A stretch of 64,000 nt of DNA from Paenibacillus tyrphae (GTDB taxonomy: Bacteria; Bacillota; Bacilli; Paenibacillales; NBRC-103111), in assembly GCF_024158745.1 (NCBI RefSeq), contig NZ_JAMZAW010000016.1:84191-148190 (forward strand), written 5' to 3'. The first letter of the stretch is position 1. Each line of letters begins with the position of its first letter. The notes beneath the pieces were generated by a model. It was not told where the DNA came from. It saw only the letters and a program-made list of their open reading frames with translations, and did no database searches. Below are positions 14,547 to 23,586 of this stretch, one piece after another. Made by a program: the position numbers and the translations under genes.

Positions 14547-15416
14547 ATGGCCGGGACTTCCGCCGCAGGCAAACCCGCACATGGCGCAACGAAAGCGCTC
14601 GTCCGTTTTTTTCCTCTGGTATGGAGCATTCTTGTCATTTACCCGGTCCTGTGGACCTTCTTCACCTCGCTGAAGGATAATCCGCAGGTGCTTCAGGGAA
14701 AGCCGTGGGATCTGCCGTCCCCGCTGATCTTCGAAAATTACGCCAACGTCTGGAGCCGCGCGCATTTCGGCGATTATTTCATCAACTCAACGCTGGTCAC
14801 CGCGGGCAGCACGCTGCTCTCGCTGGCGATGGCCGCTACGACCGCCTACGTGCTCGCCCGCTACGAATTCAAAGGACGAGGCGCGCTTTATTTCGTCTAC
14901 GTCGCCTCCATGATGATTCCGACGATTCTCGGCTTGATTCCACTCGTCTTTTTGCTTAATACGCTGCAGTTGTCCAATTCGCTGCTGGGCTTGACCTTGG
15001 TCTACTCGGTGGGGGCGGTCGGCATATTGCCCTTCGGCGTCTTCTTCCTCGTCGGCTTCTACAAATCGCTGCCGAAAGAGCTGGAAGAAGCGGCCACGAT
15101 CGACGGCTGCTCGTATTTCGGAACGTTCTTCCGCATCATGCTGCCGTTATCCAAGCCGGGGCTGGTCACCGTCGCCATTATGAACGCGCTGACCGTCTGG
15201 AACGAATATATCATGGCAACCGTCCTGATCAACGATCCGACGAAATATACGGTTCCGGTCGGGATCGCCATCATGCAGGGGGAGATGCAGTACCGTACGG
15301 AATGGGGCCCCTTGTTCGCGGGACTCGCCATCTCGATGATTCCAGTCATCGTCGCTTACAGCTTCTTCCAACGGCAAATTACCGGCGGGTTGACCGCAGG
15401 GGCGCTGAAGGGATGA
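14547..15416 (+). CDS. Sugar ABC transporter permease (MalG type)
   Basis: A 289-residue membrane protein with six TM helices. The family signatures are LWTFFTSLKDNPQVLQG near the N-terminus, FINSTLVTAGSTLLSL and the EAA loop LEEAATIDGCSYFGTFFRIM. The C-terminus FFQRQITGGLTAGALKG is the usual MalG ending. ATG 14547 lies 6 nt after GGGAGGG; ATG 14541 directly abuts the site and is less likely. Last gene of the importer operon, with no ATPase gene following. Confidence 0.88.
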   Translation: MAGTSAAGKPAHGATKALVRFFPLVWSILVIYPVLWTFFTSLKDNPQVLQGKPWDLPSPLIFENYANVWSRAHFGDYFINSTLVTAGSTLLSLAMAATTAYVLARYEFKGRGALYFVYVASMMIPTILGLIPLVFLLNTLQLSNSLLGLTLVYSVGAVGILPFGVFFLVGFYKSLPKELEEAATIDGCSYFGTFFRIMLPLSKPGLVTVAIMNALTVWNEYIMATVLINDPTKYTVPVGIAIMQGEMQYRTEWGPLFAGLAISMIPVIVAYSFFQRQITGGLTAGALKG

Positions 15417-15439
15417 TACGAGGGAACATGTTCCCGACA

Positions 15440-15490
15440 AAAATAAGGTCTGCTCCTTTGCCCGGTTGAGGGCGAGAAGCAGACCTTAGA
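15440..15490 (-). terminator. Terminator of the minus-strand hydrolase gene
   Basis: AAGGTCTGCT (15445-15454) pairs with AGCAGACCTT (15478-15487). The T-run needed for termination (TTATTTTTG) lies on the minus strand, so it serves the hydrolase at 15,544; it may also stop plus-strand transcripts. A near-identical stem occurs at 20,690-20,731. Confidence 0.7.
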
Positions 15491-15543
15491 TGTGCGTTGA
15501 ACAGGCAGGTCGTGGAGCGTGCCAGCCGCCCCTGGATCGCCTC

Positions 15544-16329
15544 CTAGAGCAGCCGCACGTGTGCCTCGACGGGGTAATGGTCCGACGGATACACACCTTC
15601 CCAGCGCTCGCGGTGTACGATCGTTCTCGCAAATTCGGCGCCTTCCGTGGCGAACAGGTAATCGATCGGCTGACCTTCCGTACCGCCTTCGTAGGCATGG
15701 AACGTCCGGCCGACCTCCTCCTGCAGAACGTCGAAGGCGTCGGCCAGCCGCTCCTTCAGCGCGACAATCGCGGGATTGTCGGGGAAGGCATTGAAATCCC
15801 CCGTGAGTACGGCCGGAATTCCGTCTTCCTCCCGGCACCGTCGGATACGCTCCAGCACGAGGCGCGCGCTTTCTTCCCTGGCCCGCTGCCCCAGATGATC
15901 GAAGTGCGTGTTGAACGCATAGAAGCGGCGTCCCGACGCCTTCACCTCAAAGCAAGCCCACGTGCAAATTCTCGGCAGGCTGCTGTCCCAGCTCTTGCTG
16001 CCCGGCACGTCCGGCGTCTCCGACAGCCAGAACTGCCCGCTCGCCACCGGAGCAAGCAGGTCATGCCGGTAATAGATCGCGCAGCATTCGTCGTGGAGCC
16101 TGTCTTCCTCGTTCGTCGAACCGCTCCGTCCTTCGCCCAGCCGGCTGTACCCCGGCAGCTCCCGGTCCAAGTCGAGCAGCATCGCGTTTGTCCCTTCCTG
16201 CGTCCCTACGACAAGGGGGACCGTCTTCTTGATGGCGGCGGCTGCGTGCCGGATGCGGTAAGGCCAAGCGTTGCCTCCGTCTACGGGCGTATTTACGCGC
16301 AGGTTAAACGTCATCAGGTTCAGTTCCAT
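15544..16329 (-). CDS. Endonuclease/exonuclease/phosphatase-family hydrolase
   Basis: A 261-residue cytoplasmic protein of the EEP metal-dependent phosphodiesterase fold. Signature residues in order are MTFNLRVNTPVDG at the N-terminus, VVGTQEG (metal-binding Glu), FNTHFDHLG (His/Asp), GDFNAFPDNP (Asp and Asn) and SDHYPVEA (terminal Asp-His pair). All catalytic positions look intact. Bacterial members act on nucleic acids, phospholipids or sugar phosphates, and the substrate cannot be told here. ATG 16329 lies 9 nt after GGAGGAG; an upstream in-frame ATG at 16347 overlaps that site. It stands alone, convergent with the sugar permease operon. Confidence 0.8.
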   Translation of the reverse strand: MELNLMTFNLRVNTPVDGGNAWPYRIRHAAAAIKKTVPLVVGTQEGTNAMLLDLDRELPGYSRLGEGRSGSTNEEDRLHDECCAIYYRHDLLAPVASGQFWLSETPDVPGSKSWDSSLPRICTWACFEVKASGRRFYAFNTHFDHLGQRAREESARLVLERIRRCREEDGIPAVLTGDFNAFPDNPAIVALKERLADAFDVLQEEVGRTFHAYEGGTEGQPIDYLFATEGAEFARTIVHRERWEGVYPSDHYPVEAHVRLL

Positions 16330-16435
16330 CGCGGCATTCTCCTCCAATGGGTGATGTACTTCGGCGTGAACGCATCTTCACAGATGGGCTTTTTCCATTT
16401 TCCATTGTCAACCATGAGGAGATATCCCGCAAGTG

Positions 16436-17350
16436 CTAATCCAACATAAAAATGTCCTCCAGCGACAGACGGGCCGTTTGTACGCTGAACATGTCCACTT
16501 CATGCGAGCATAGCACGCGGATGACGGCGGCAATGTCCGCTTCCTCCCCGATCTCCGCCGTAAGGTACCGCTCGTCCCAGCTTTGGATGCGGCATACACC
16601 CTGCTGCTGCAAGGCTTCGCGCGCCTTCCCATACAGCTCTTCGTTCCGCGCCGCCAGCTTGACCGTCACCTGCATGCCCGGCTGGAACGTCCGCTGCAGC
16701 TCTTCGATCGTACCCAGCCCCGTGATCGTCCCCCGCTTCATGATCGCAATGCGCGTGCAGAGCTTTTCCACTTCATGGAGATTATGGGAGGTCATAAAGA
16801 TCGTCTGCCGCTTGTCCGCGAGCGTGCGGATGAGCTGCTGCATCTCCAAGGCCGACTCGGGGTCCATGCCGGAGGTCGGCTCGTCTAGAAAAATCAGCTC
16901 AGGCTGTCCGAGAATCGCCTGCGCGACTCCAAGCTTCTTTTTCATCCCGAACGAAAATTTCTTCGTCTTCACATGCGCCGCCTGACTTAAGCCGACCTTG
17001 TCCAGCACGTCCAGACATTCCCGCTTGGAGACCTTCAGCCCCTTCACACCGGAAAAATACCGCAAGTGCTCAAGCGCCGTGTCGTTCCCGTAAAACTCCG
17101 TATAATCCGGCAGCACCCCGATATGCCGCTTCACGCGGTCCAACTGTCCGTGAGGCGTGCCCAGAATGGAAAATTCCCCGCCCGAGGGCCGGACGATGCC
17201 GGTCAGCATGTTGATGAACGTCGTTTTCCCCGCGCCGTTGCGGCCGAGGAAGCCGAAAATTTCCCCTTGGCTCACCTGCAGCGATATGCCGCGCACCACC
17301 TCGTGCGGGCCGTACGATTTTCTCAGCTCCTTCGTCTGGATCACGAGCAT
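16436..17350 (-). CDS. ABC-2 type transporter ATP-binding protein
   Basis: A 304-residue ATPase. Walker A is GRNGAGKTTF near residue 40, the signature is FSFGMKKKLGVAQAIL, Walker B is LIFLDEPTSGMDP and the H-loop is TSHNLHEVEKL. The C-terminal extension of about 85 residues matches the DrrA/BcrA-like exporter subfamily. Its ATG overlaps the stop of the permease gene (TAATG at 17350), so the two are coupled. The pair probably exports an antimicrobial, lipid or other amphiphile. The two-component system encoded divergently at 18,206 may regulate it. Confidence 0.88.
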   Translation of the reverse strand: MLVIQTKELRKSYGPHEVVRGISLQVSQGEIFGFLGRNGAGKTTFINMLTGIVRPSGGEFSILGTPHGQLDRVKRHIGVLPDYTEFYGNDTALEHLRYFSGVKGLKVSKRECLDVLDKVGLSQAAHVKTKKFSFGMKKKLGVAQAILGQPELIFLDEPTSGMDPESALEMQQLIRTLADKRQTIFMTSHNLHEVEKLCTRIAIMKRGTITGLGTIEELQRTFQPGMQVTVKLAARNEELYGKAREALQQQGVCRIQSWDERYLTAEIGEEADIAAVIRVLCSHEVDMFSVQTARLSLEDIFMLD

Positions 17351-18036
17351 TACAGATCCCTCCTTTGCAGCAGCAGAATGGAGCCGCCCAACATGACAGC
17401 AGCCATCAGCAGAACGACCGCCCAGCCCCACGAGCCGCCATCGATAAAATAATAATACGGGGTCGCATACTTGAATATTTTCAGCCACAGCTTGTCGGAA
17501 AACTGGCTCCACAGCCCGAACAGGGGGATGGCCAAGCCGACGAGCAGACCGCTAAACATCGACATCGAGCGTCTGGGAATCAGACTGGACAGCAACAGGC
17601 ACATGGATACCATGTAGAGAATCATCACCAGCAGTTGGCCGAACGACTTGAAATAAAACTTTTCCGCGAACACCGTAATGATGCCGAACGATACCAGCAA
17701 ACAGACGAACCAGTACGTAAAAATACCGAGAAATTTGCCCAGCACGATGGACAACCGCGACGTTTTGGTTACCAAAAAACGGATGGTCCGGCTTTCCAAC
17801 TCGCGATTCATGGTATCGTGGAAAAGGGAAAACATAAACAGAAACCCAAAGAGATACATCAGCAGCACCAAGCCGCTGACATAGCCTTCTTCGGCGACCT
17901 CCTTGCCGAGCATCGCGCCGTTCTTCGCTATGAAATCGGACAAGTAATAAGAGACCGCCGTAAAAATCGCAATCGTCACGATCGAAAACACGCTTTTAAA
18001 GGACTGCACGAATTCTTTTTTCCAGATGGCTAACAT
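17350..18036 (-). CDS. ABC-2 type permease
   Basis: A 228-residue membrane protein with about six hydrophobic helices, starting MLAIWKKEFVQSFKSVFSIV. FHDTMNRELESRTIRFLVTK followed by LSIVLGKFLGIF is the conserved cytosolic segment of ABC-2 permeases. It is the membrane partner of the overlapping ATPase gene. Its promoter region is shared with the divergent response-regulator gene and contains a repeated AAGACAAGAT sequence. Confidence 0.85.
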   Translation of the reverse strand: MLAIWKKEFVQSFKSVFSIVTIAIFTAVSYYLSDFIAKNGAMLGKEVAEEGYVSGLVLLMYLFGFLFMFSLFHDTMNRELESRTIRFLVTKTSRLSIVLGKFLGIFTYWFVCLLVSFGIITVFAEKFYFKSFGQLLVMILYMVSMCLLLSSLIPRRSMSMFSGLLVGLAIPLFGLWSQFSDKLWLKIFKYATPYYYFIDGGSWGWAVVLLMAAVMLGGSILLLQRRDL

Positions 18037-18103
18037 TTTGCTTCTCCTCCTTCACTCCAACCAGCATACCCCACGGAGCTAAACGGCGACAAAGCATCAG
18101 ATA

Positions 18104-18174
18104 AAGACAAGATAAATCATGTGCCGCGCCGTTTAGGTTCTGTTAACCCGGAAGCGTTATACTTAAGACAAGAT
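18104..18174. promoter_or_regulatory. Divergent promoter region with direct repeats
   Basis: AAGACAAGAT occurs twice in the same orientation (18104-18113 and 18165-18174), 61 bp apart, between the ABC-2 exporter and the response-regulator gene. A TATACT box (18158-18163) is a plausible -10 for the regulator gene; no strong -35 is visible. The repeats are candidates for the OmpR-type regulator, whose sites are usually tandem. Confidence 0.4.
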
Positions 18175-18205
18175 CATCTTTGGCCTATAGAGAGGAACGA
18201 TAGAC

Positions 18206-18931
18206 ATGGAAGAAACGGCTGTTTTGCTGGTGGACGACGAGCCGGCTCTCCTGCTGATGCTGGATATGGTGTTGAAAAAAGAAGGCTTCCGCCGCATCGA
18301 CCATGCCGAATCGGCCGCCGCGGCGCTCACCCGATGCAGACAAAAGCGCTACGATATCATTTTGCTCGATGTGATGCTTCCGGATAAAAGCGGCTTCGAG
18401 ATTTGCCCGTTTATCCGGGAGACGACGGATGCCCCGATCCTGTTCGTGACCGCGAAGGGCTCGGATCTGGACAAGCTGACGGGCTTCGCGATGGGCGGCG
18501 ACGATTATATTACGAAGCCGTTCAATCCGCTGGAGGTCGTCGCGCGCATGAAGGCGCAGCTGCGCCGTTCCAGGCCGCAGGCGGAGGAACCGGGCAAGTC
18601 CGCACGCACGCATACGCCCGTCTACGATTACGGGCGCTTTCAGGTCGACGAGCTGGCCGGAGAATTACGCGTGGAAGGAAAGCCGGTCGCCTGCCCCGCC
18701 CAGGTGTTCCAACTGCTGCTTTTCCTCTGCAAGCATCCGAACCGCATCTTCACGAAGGACCAGCTATATGAAGCGGTCTGGGGCATCGACAGCATGGGCG
18801 ACGATCATACGGTCATCGTCCATATCCGGCGCATCCGCGAGCGCATCGAACGGGACCCGGGGCAGCCGGATTACCTGGTGACGGTCCGCGGGCTCGGCTA
18901 CAAGCTCGTCCCGCCGAAGGAGCTGCCATGA
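18206..18931 (+). CDS. OmpR/PhoB-family response regulator
   Basis: A 241-residue regulator. The receiver domain (1-120) has the acidic pair D10-D11, the phospho-acceptor Asp55 in ILLDVMLPD, and lysine in YITKPFNPLE. The winged-helix output domain (about 145-235) contains VFQLLLFLCKHPNRIFTKDQ and VIVHIRRIRERIERDP. ATG 18206 follows GAGAGGAACG. It overlaps the kinase gene by 4 bp. Its divergent placement against an ABC-2 exporter suggests it responds to an envelope-active compound and induces that exporter, as in BceRS-like arrangements, although the exporter subfamily differs. Confidence 0.87.
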   Translation: MEETAVLLVDDEPALLLMLDMVLKKEGFRRIDHAESAAAALTRCRQKRYDIILLDVMLPDKSGFEICPFIRETTDAPILFVTAKGSDLDKLTGFAMGGDDYITKPFNPLEVVARMKAQLRRSRPQAEEPGKSARTHTPVYDYGRFQVDELAGELRVEGKPVACPAQVFQLLLFLCKHPNRIFTKDQLYEAVWGIDSMGDDHTVIVHIRRIRERIERDPGQPDYLVTVRGLGYKLVPPKELP

Positions 18932-20661
18932 ACCGGATCAGCCGCAGGCTCACCTTTCAATTCGTTGCGCAGTTGGTCTTGTTCATTGGGGTCATGGCGC
19001 TGGGGGCACTCGTATTAATCGTCTACATCGGCCTGCAGACGGAAAAACACGCCGCCCAAAATCCCGAAGGCCTGCCGGGGTTAGGGGCGTTCCGTTCTTT
19101 GTTTGCCGTGAAGGGCGGTCAAGCCGTCGTCGATGCCGGATGGGCGTCCGCCTTGCCGGAGCGCGGCGGCTGGCTTCAGGTCGTAAGCCCGGAGGGGCGT
19201 GTGCTCGCCTCATCCGCGGCTCCCGTCGATGTCCCCGGGCAGTACGCGGCAGGAGAGCTATTCGCCTACTGGAAGAAAAAGCTTCCTTTTCCATACGCGC
19301 TGACCGTCAATCGAGTGGAGAAGGACAACAAGACGTACGTCGTCGTCTACGGCGAGAAGCGCAAGGCCGAACAGGCACTGCAACAGGTGCTGTCCGCCTT
19401 CGACGGGCAGGCTTTATCGCTGGCAGGCGAGCAGGCGCTGCGGCAGCAGCATGCTTCGCTGTACATTTACGACGCCGACGGCCGGCTGCTTCACGCATTT
19501 GGGGAAGAACATGCGGCCCGTTCAGAGGCTACGCTAAGTGACATGATTGGGAGCGCCTCAGCTGCGGGGAAGACGGAGGCGGAGGAAGCGGTGCACTTTG
19601 ACCCGGCGACCCGGCAGACGTGGATCGTCCGTACCTCGGACGGGATGTCTGCGGAGGCCGGGGAAGGGTTGGACCAGATCATCTCGAATGGGTTTCTCGC
19701 CTATTTTATCGGTCTGGCCGCGTTCATTCTGCTCCTCTCCTACGTATACGGCGTCCGCTTCGGACGTCCGTTCCGGGCGATGCTGGAATTCATCGAGCAA
19801 TTGGCTTCGGGGAACTATGCGCAGCCGCCCCGGACGGGCAAGGGGAAGTCCGGCGTCAGCGGGAAACGGCTCAGGAAGCCGAAGGGGACCTTCCGGTTGT
19901 TCCGGGAAGTGAACGAATCGCTCGAAGGCTTGAGGCTGGAGCTTGCCCGCGGCGAGCAGCTGCGGAACCGGCTGGAGCAGACGCGCGAGGAATGGATCAC
20001 CGGCGTATCCCACGACCTGAAGACGCCGTTGTCGTCGATCAGCGGCTATGCGCATGTACTCGAATCGGCCCCATACTCTTGGTCCGAAGAGGAGCTGCGA
20101 ACGATTGGCCGCACCCTGCGCGAGAAGTCCGATTTCATGTCGGAGCTGATCGAGGATTTGAGCCTGACGTACCGCCTGAAAAACAACGCGCTGCCGCTCG
20201 ACCGGAAGCCTTCGGACGTGAATGAAGTCGTGCGCCGGGCGGTGGTCGCCTTTATGAACGATCCACAGGCGGCCTCCTACGCCATCACGTTCTCCCCATC
20301 GAGCAGCCCGGTCACGTACCCGATCGACCGCAAATGGTTCACCCGCATCGTCGACAATATGATCTCCAATGCGATCAAGCACAACCCGGCGCAGACGGCG
20401 ATCGACATTGTGGTGAAAGCAGAGGCCGACCATGGCTTCACGGTCACGATCCGCGACAACGGCGCGGGGATGGACCCGAGGACGCTGGACCGGCTGTTCG
20501 ATCGCTACTATCGCGGCACGAACACGGAGGAAACGACGAGCGGTTCGGGCCTCGGCATGACGATCGCCAAGCAGTTGACGCTGGCGCATGGCGGCGACAT
20601 TACCGTACGCAGCGAGCCGGGCGAGGGGACGGAGATTGTGCTGCGTTTTGGCGGAGCTTAA
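18928..20661 (+). CDS. Sensor histidine kinase
   Basis: A 577-residue membrane kinase. TM1 is near residues 12-34 (LVLFIGVMALGALVLIVYIG), followed by an extracytoplasmic region of about 215 residues without a recognised fold, and TM2 (ISNGFLAYFIGLAAFILLLS). A HAMP-like segment contains a basic insert (RTGKGKSGVSGKRLRKPKG). His362 lies in WITGVSHDLKTPLSSISGY. The HATPase domain has DNMISNAIKHNPAQ, IRDNGAGM and SGSGLGMTIAKQL. ATGA overlap couples it to the regulator gene. Confidence 0.87.
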   Translation: MNRISRRLTFQFVAQLVLFIGVMALGALVLIVYIGLQTEKHAAQNPEGLPGLGAFRSLFAVKGGQAVVDAGWASALPERGGWLQVVSPEGRVLASSAAPVDVPGQYAAGELFAYWKKKLPFPYALTVNRVEKDNKTYVVVYGEKRKAEQALQQVLSAFDGQALSLAGEQALRQQHASLYIYDADGRLLHAFGEEHAARSEATLSDMIGSASAAGKTEAEEAVHFDPATRQTWIVRTSDGMSAEAGEGLDQIISNGFLAYFIGLAAFILLLSYVYGVRFGRPFRAMLEFIEQLASGNYAQPPRTGKGKSGVSGKRLRKPKGTFRLFREVNESLEGLRLELARGEQLRNRLEQTREEWITGVSHDLKTPLSSISGYAHVLESAPYSWSEEELRTIGRTLREKSDFMSELIEDLSLTYRLKNNALPLDRKPSDVNEVVRRAVVAFMNDPQAASYAITFSPSSSPVTYPIDRKWFTRIVDNMISNAIKHNPAQTAIDIVVKAEADHGFTVTIRDNGAGMDPRTLDRLFDRYYRGTNTEETTSGSGLGMTIAKQLTLAHGGDITVRSEPGEGTEIVLRFGGA

Positions 20662-20685
20662 GGTTTAGACGCTTATTCGCCCATA

Positions 20686-20735
20686 CGAAAAAGGTCTGCC
20701 TGCCGTCCGAAGGACGAGCAAGCAGACCTTTCTTC
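20686..20735. terminator. Bidirectional terminator between the kinase and peptidase genes
   Basis: AAAGGTCTGC (20690-20699) pairs with GCAGACCTTT (20722-20731), with an inner GTCC/GGAC stem. T-runs lie on both sides (TTTC on plus, TTTTTCG on minus), so it can end both convergent genes. Confidence 0.75.
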
Positions 20736-20743
20736 ATGCGAGT

Positions 20744-21835
20744 TTACCCGATCACCGTCAGTTCCTTCGGGAACGACGTCAGCACCTCGACGCCGCTGTC
20801 GGTCACCCGGACGTCGTCTTCGATGCGCACGCCGCCAAGCCCCGGGACATAAATGCCCGGTTCGACCGTAAAGACTGCGCCCGCAACGAGGAGATCGGCG
20901 GTTCCGGCATGAATCGACGGGAACTCGTGGATATCGATGCCGAGCCCGTGGCCGAGCCGGTGCACGAACTGCGGACCGTATCCAGCCGCCTCGATCACGT
21001 CTCTGGCCGCCTTATCGATGCTGGCGTACGTCACCCCGGGCCTCGTCGCCTCAATCGCCCGCAAATTCGCCTGCAGCACCGTGTCGTAGATGCGCTTCAG
21101 TTCGTCGTCGATATCTCCGACGGCGAAGGTCCGCGTAATGTCGGAGGCGTATCCGTCCGCGAAGACGCCCAAGTCGATCAGCAGCAGCTCGCCGCTTTGG
21201 ATTTTTCGCAGCCCCGGCGTTCCGTGCGGCATTGCAGATTTTTCACCTGCCAGGACCGACGTAGAGAACGACGGGCCTTCCGAGCCGAGCTTCTTCATCT
21301 GGTACTCCAGCTCGGCGACAATCTCGATTTCCGTGACTCCCGGCGCAACCTTCTCCAGCCCGCGCCGCAGCACCTCTTCCACTAGCGACACGGCCCGCTT
21401 CAACCGTACAATTTCGTCGTCCGACTTCACGACCCGCATCTCGCGGAGCGGCTCGTCCACGTCGACGTATTCCGAAGCGCCGAGCGCCTCGTTCAGCCGT
21501 TCGAACCGACTGACGGTCAGATGCGTCTTCTCCAGGCCGAACCGCCGGATTCCTCCCGGGAGCAGCCCCTTGAGCACGGCGTATGGATCGTCCGTATCCG
21601 TATGGGTGGCGAACGCGCCGACACCCTTGGCTGCACCCCGCGCGGCTTCTTCATCCAGCGCAGGGACGACCAGCGTCGGTTCCTCCCCACGGGCGATCAG
21701 CAGTCCGAGGAAGCGTTCGTGCGGGTCCGAGGCATAGCCCGTCAAATAAAATACGTGCTTCGGCAGCGTAATCAGCACCGCGTCCAATTCACGGCTCTCC
21801 ATATAAGCTTGCAGCTTCGCGATTCTGTCGTTCAT
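20744..21835 (-). CDS. M24-family Xaa-Pro peptidase
   Basis: A 363-residue cytoplasmic metallopeptidase. The N-terminal creatinase-like domain spans residues 1-130. The catalytic pita-bread domain has the metal ligands in LLIDLGVFADGYASDITRTF (two Asp), HRLGHGLGIDIHEFP (His), FTVEPGIY (Glu) and GVRIEDDV (Glu), all present. The length matches Bacillus YqhT/YkvY-like aminopeptidase P proteins. It would release N-terminal residues ahead of proline, mainly for peptide recycling. ATG 21835 lies 7 nt after GGGGAG; TTG 21841 in the same frame is less likely. Confidence 0.88.
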   Translation of the reverse strand: MNDRIAKLQAYMESRELDAVLITLPKHVFYLTGYASDPHERFLGLLIARGEEPTLVVPALDEEAARGAAKGVGAFATHTDTDDPYAVLKGLLPGGIRRFGLEKTHLTVSRFERLNEALGASEYVDVDEPLREMRVVKSDDEIVRLKRAVSLVEEVLRRGLEKVAPGVTEIEIVAELEYQMKKLGSEGPSFSTSVLAGEKSAMPHGTPGLRKIQSGELLLIDLGVFADGYASDITRTFAVGDIDDELKRIYDTVLQANLRAIEATRPGVTYASIDKAARDVIEAAGYGPQFVHRLGHGLGIDIHEFPSIHAGTADLLVAGAVFTVEPGIYVPGLGGVRIEDDVRVTDSGVEVLTSFPKELTVIG

Positions 21836-21940
21836 ATTCAATCTCCCCTGCCCTTCATGTTTTCATGCCGGGGCGACAAATCCTTGGTATAATGAAATCA
21901 AAGGCTATGAATATACGATGATACGAGGAGGTTCTTGCCT

Positions 21941-22219
21941 ATGAACTATCATCTCATTCTGCTGGGATTCATCACCTATCTCTTAGCTTATCTGATCGGC
22001 GCGAAAAAATATACCCGTTTTTTATCCGGTTTCAACGAAAGCCGGGTCCGCGATAAAGAGAAGCTGGCCAAAATCGTCGGGACCTACAATCTGATCGTCA
22101 GCGTGCTCTTCGTCCTGGCCGGCGCACTCAACCTTCCTTACGGCAATGCCCTCGTTCCTCTTGTTATCCTGGGATATGTCATCCTGCTTGTCTATGTGAA
22201 CATGAATATGGTGGACTGA
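21941..22219 (+). CDS. DUF3784-like small membrane protein
   Basis: A 92-residue protein with three hydrophobic segments: an N-terminal helix (LILLGFITYLLAYLIGA), a middle one (YNLIVSVLFVLAGALNL) and a C-terminal one (LVPLVILGYVILLVYVN). The polar loop KKYTRFLSGFNESRVRDKEK resembles the start of DUF3784 proteins, whose function is unknown. ATG 21941 lies 9 nt after GAGGAGG, and a TATAAT box at 21888-21893 offers a promoter. Divergent from the M24 peptidase gene. Confidence 0.7.
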   Translation: MNYHLILLGFITYLLAYLIGAKKYTRFLSGFNESRVRDKEKLAKIVGTYNLIVSVLFVLAGALNLPYGNALVPLVILGYVILLVYVNMNMVD

Positions 22220-22283
22220 TAGCCAAGGTACGATGTTCCCGGCGGGCGGCGAAATGCCGCCTCGGACACGGGAGAGTCCAACT

Positions 22284-23345
22284 CTACTTCAAGCGGTTGT
22301 ACTTTTGGATGGCTTCGCGAAGCATCTTTTCGAACTTTTCCGGCGTGCCGTCTTGATTCTCGGTAAAGAAACGATTTTTCAAATCAAACTCGTCCACCTT
22401 GCGTTTCTTGTTCACGCGCTCAATGATGTCGGAAGCAGCCACCTTGACCTTTTGAGCCTCTTCTATATATGAATTCAAGGTATAGCTTTCTATCTTTTCT
22501 TTCTTCAGCCGTTTCTCGTCCTGGGCGTGCTGTGTCAGATTTTTAAGATCGTCCACCAGCGGATCGTACTTCGCTCTAAACTTCTCCATGTCCAGATCCA
22601 GAATGTTTTTTGCCGTTATACCCTGCTCCTCCATCTCGGCGGACAGCGCCTGGGCATCGACCAAGAACTTCAAAGCCCCGTACCTGATCTGCTCGTCATT
22701 CTCCTGGAATTTCTTCAGGCTTTCCTTCTTGCGCTCGGCTCCCATGCCGGCCATCGCCTTCAAGTACTCGTCCGCGACGGCATAATACGCATCCGCCGCC
22801 TTGACGATCTTCGGATGCATTTCTTTGGCTTTGGCAAAATGGTCATCGACATACCCTTTGGTTTTATAATACTCGCGGGCCTCGCTCAGGATCGCCGTCA
22901 GATCGTTCATCGCCGGCTTCAATCGGACGACAACCGGATCGATTGCCGGAAAGGCAGGCGCTTTATCGGCGAAGCCAAACTGCGTTTCCAAAGCTTTCGC
23001 GTCGCCCGATGAAATCGAGAGCATGGTAAAGCTGAAGTTCTTGTCAATGACAGGCTGCTCTTCATCGCCAAACTTGTCAAAATAATCGGTTAACACCTGA
23101 TCTAACCGTCCGGTCATAAAATTATTCAGGCCTACATACGCGTTATACTTCTCGATTTCCATCGCCTTTTCCAATTCCTCGATGTTCGCCCCGTCGTTTT
23201 TTTTCGAACCCGACGCGTCTCCGGACGTTTTTTCGGCCGTCGTGCCGCTTGGCTCCGCAGCCGGCCGGTTTATTTTCAGATTCGAGCAGGCGGTAAACAT
23301 CGTGCATAGCAGCGCGAGCGCAACAAATGAGCTGAACTTTTTCAA
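22284..23345 (-). CDS. DUF3829/YiiG-like lipoprotein
   Basis: A 353-residue lipoprotein. The signal peptide ends FTAC with Cys20, followed by a Ser/Thr/Lys-rich linker. The mature part is mostly helical and charged, as in DUF3829 proteins: EIEKYNAYVGLNNFMTGRLD, DLTAILSEAREYYKTKGYVD and YNRLK at the end. The function is unknown; it should sit on the outer face of the membrane. TTG 23345 is chosen because GGAGG lies 8 nt upstream; TTG 23360 would place that site inside the gene. The divergent neighbour is a penicillin-binding protein, so a wall-related role is possible but not shown. Confidence 0.72.
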   Translation of the reverse strand: MKKFSSFVALALLCTMFTACSNLKINRPAAEPSGTTAEKTSGDASGSKKNDGANIEELEKAMEIEKYNAYVGLNNFMTGRLDQVLTDYFDKFGDEEQPVIDKNFSFTMLSISSGDAKALETQFGFADKAPAFPAIDPVVVRLKPAMNDLTAILSEAREYYKTKGYVDDHFAKAKEMHPKIVKAADAYYAVADEYLKAMAGMGAERKKESLKKFQENDEQIRYGALKFLVDAQALSAEMEEQGITAKNILDLDMEKFRAKYDPLVDDLKNLTQHAQDEKRLKKEKIESYTLNSYIEEAQKVKVAASDIIERVNKKRKVDEFDLKNRFFTENQDGTPEKFEKMLREAIQKYNRLK

Positions 23346-23586
23346 AATATAAGCCTCCAAGCGATTTAAATTTTCGGTCCAGACCTGGCGAATACATACC
23401 AGCTTGTTTTATCGGCGAATGAGTTTGAAAGCTTTAGGATAAAACCCCGTAAAGTGGTGATTTTCACAATTCTGAACCGTATAAAAAAATAAATCCCCCT
23501 TTTTTCTCGGCTTTTGCACCTTTTTTTCATGTTGGATCGTCTGTACAATTGAAGTAATTTCTTCCTTTTCCCGCTCAGGAGGCACG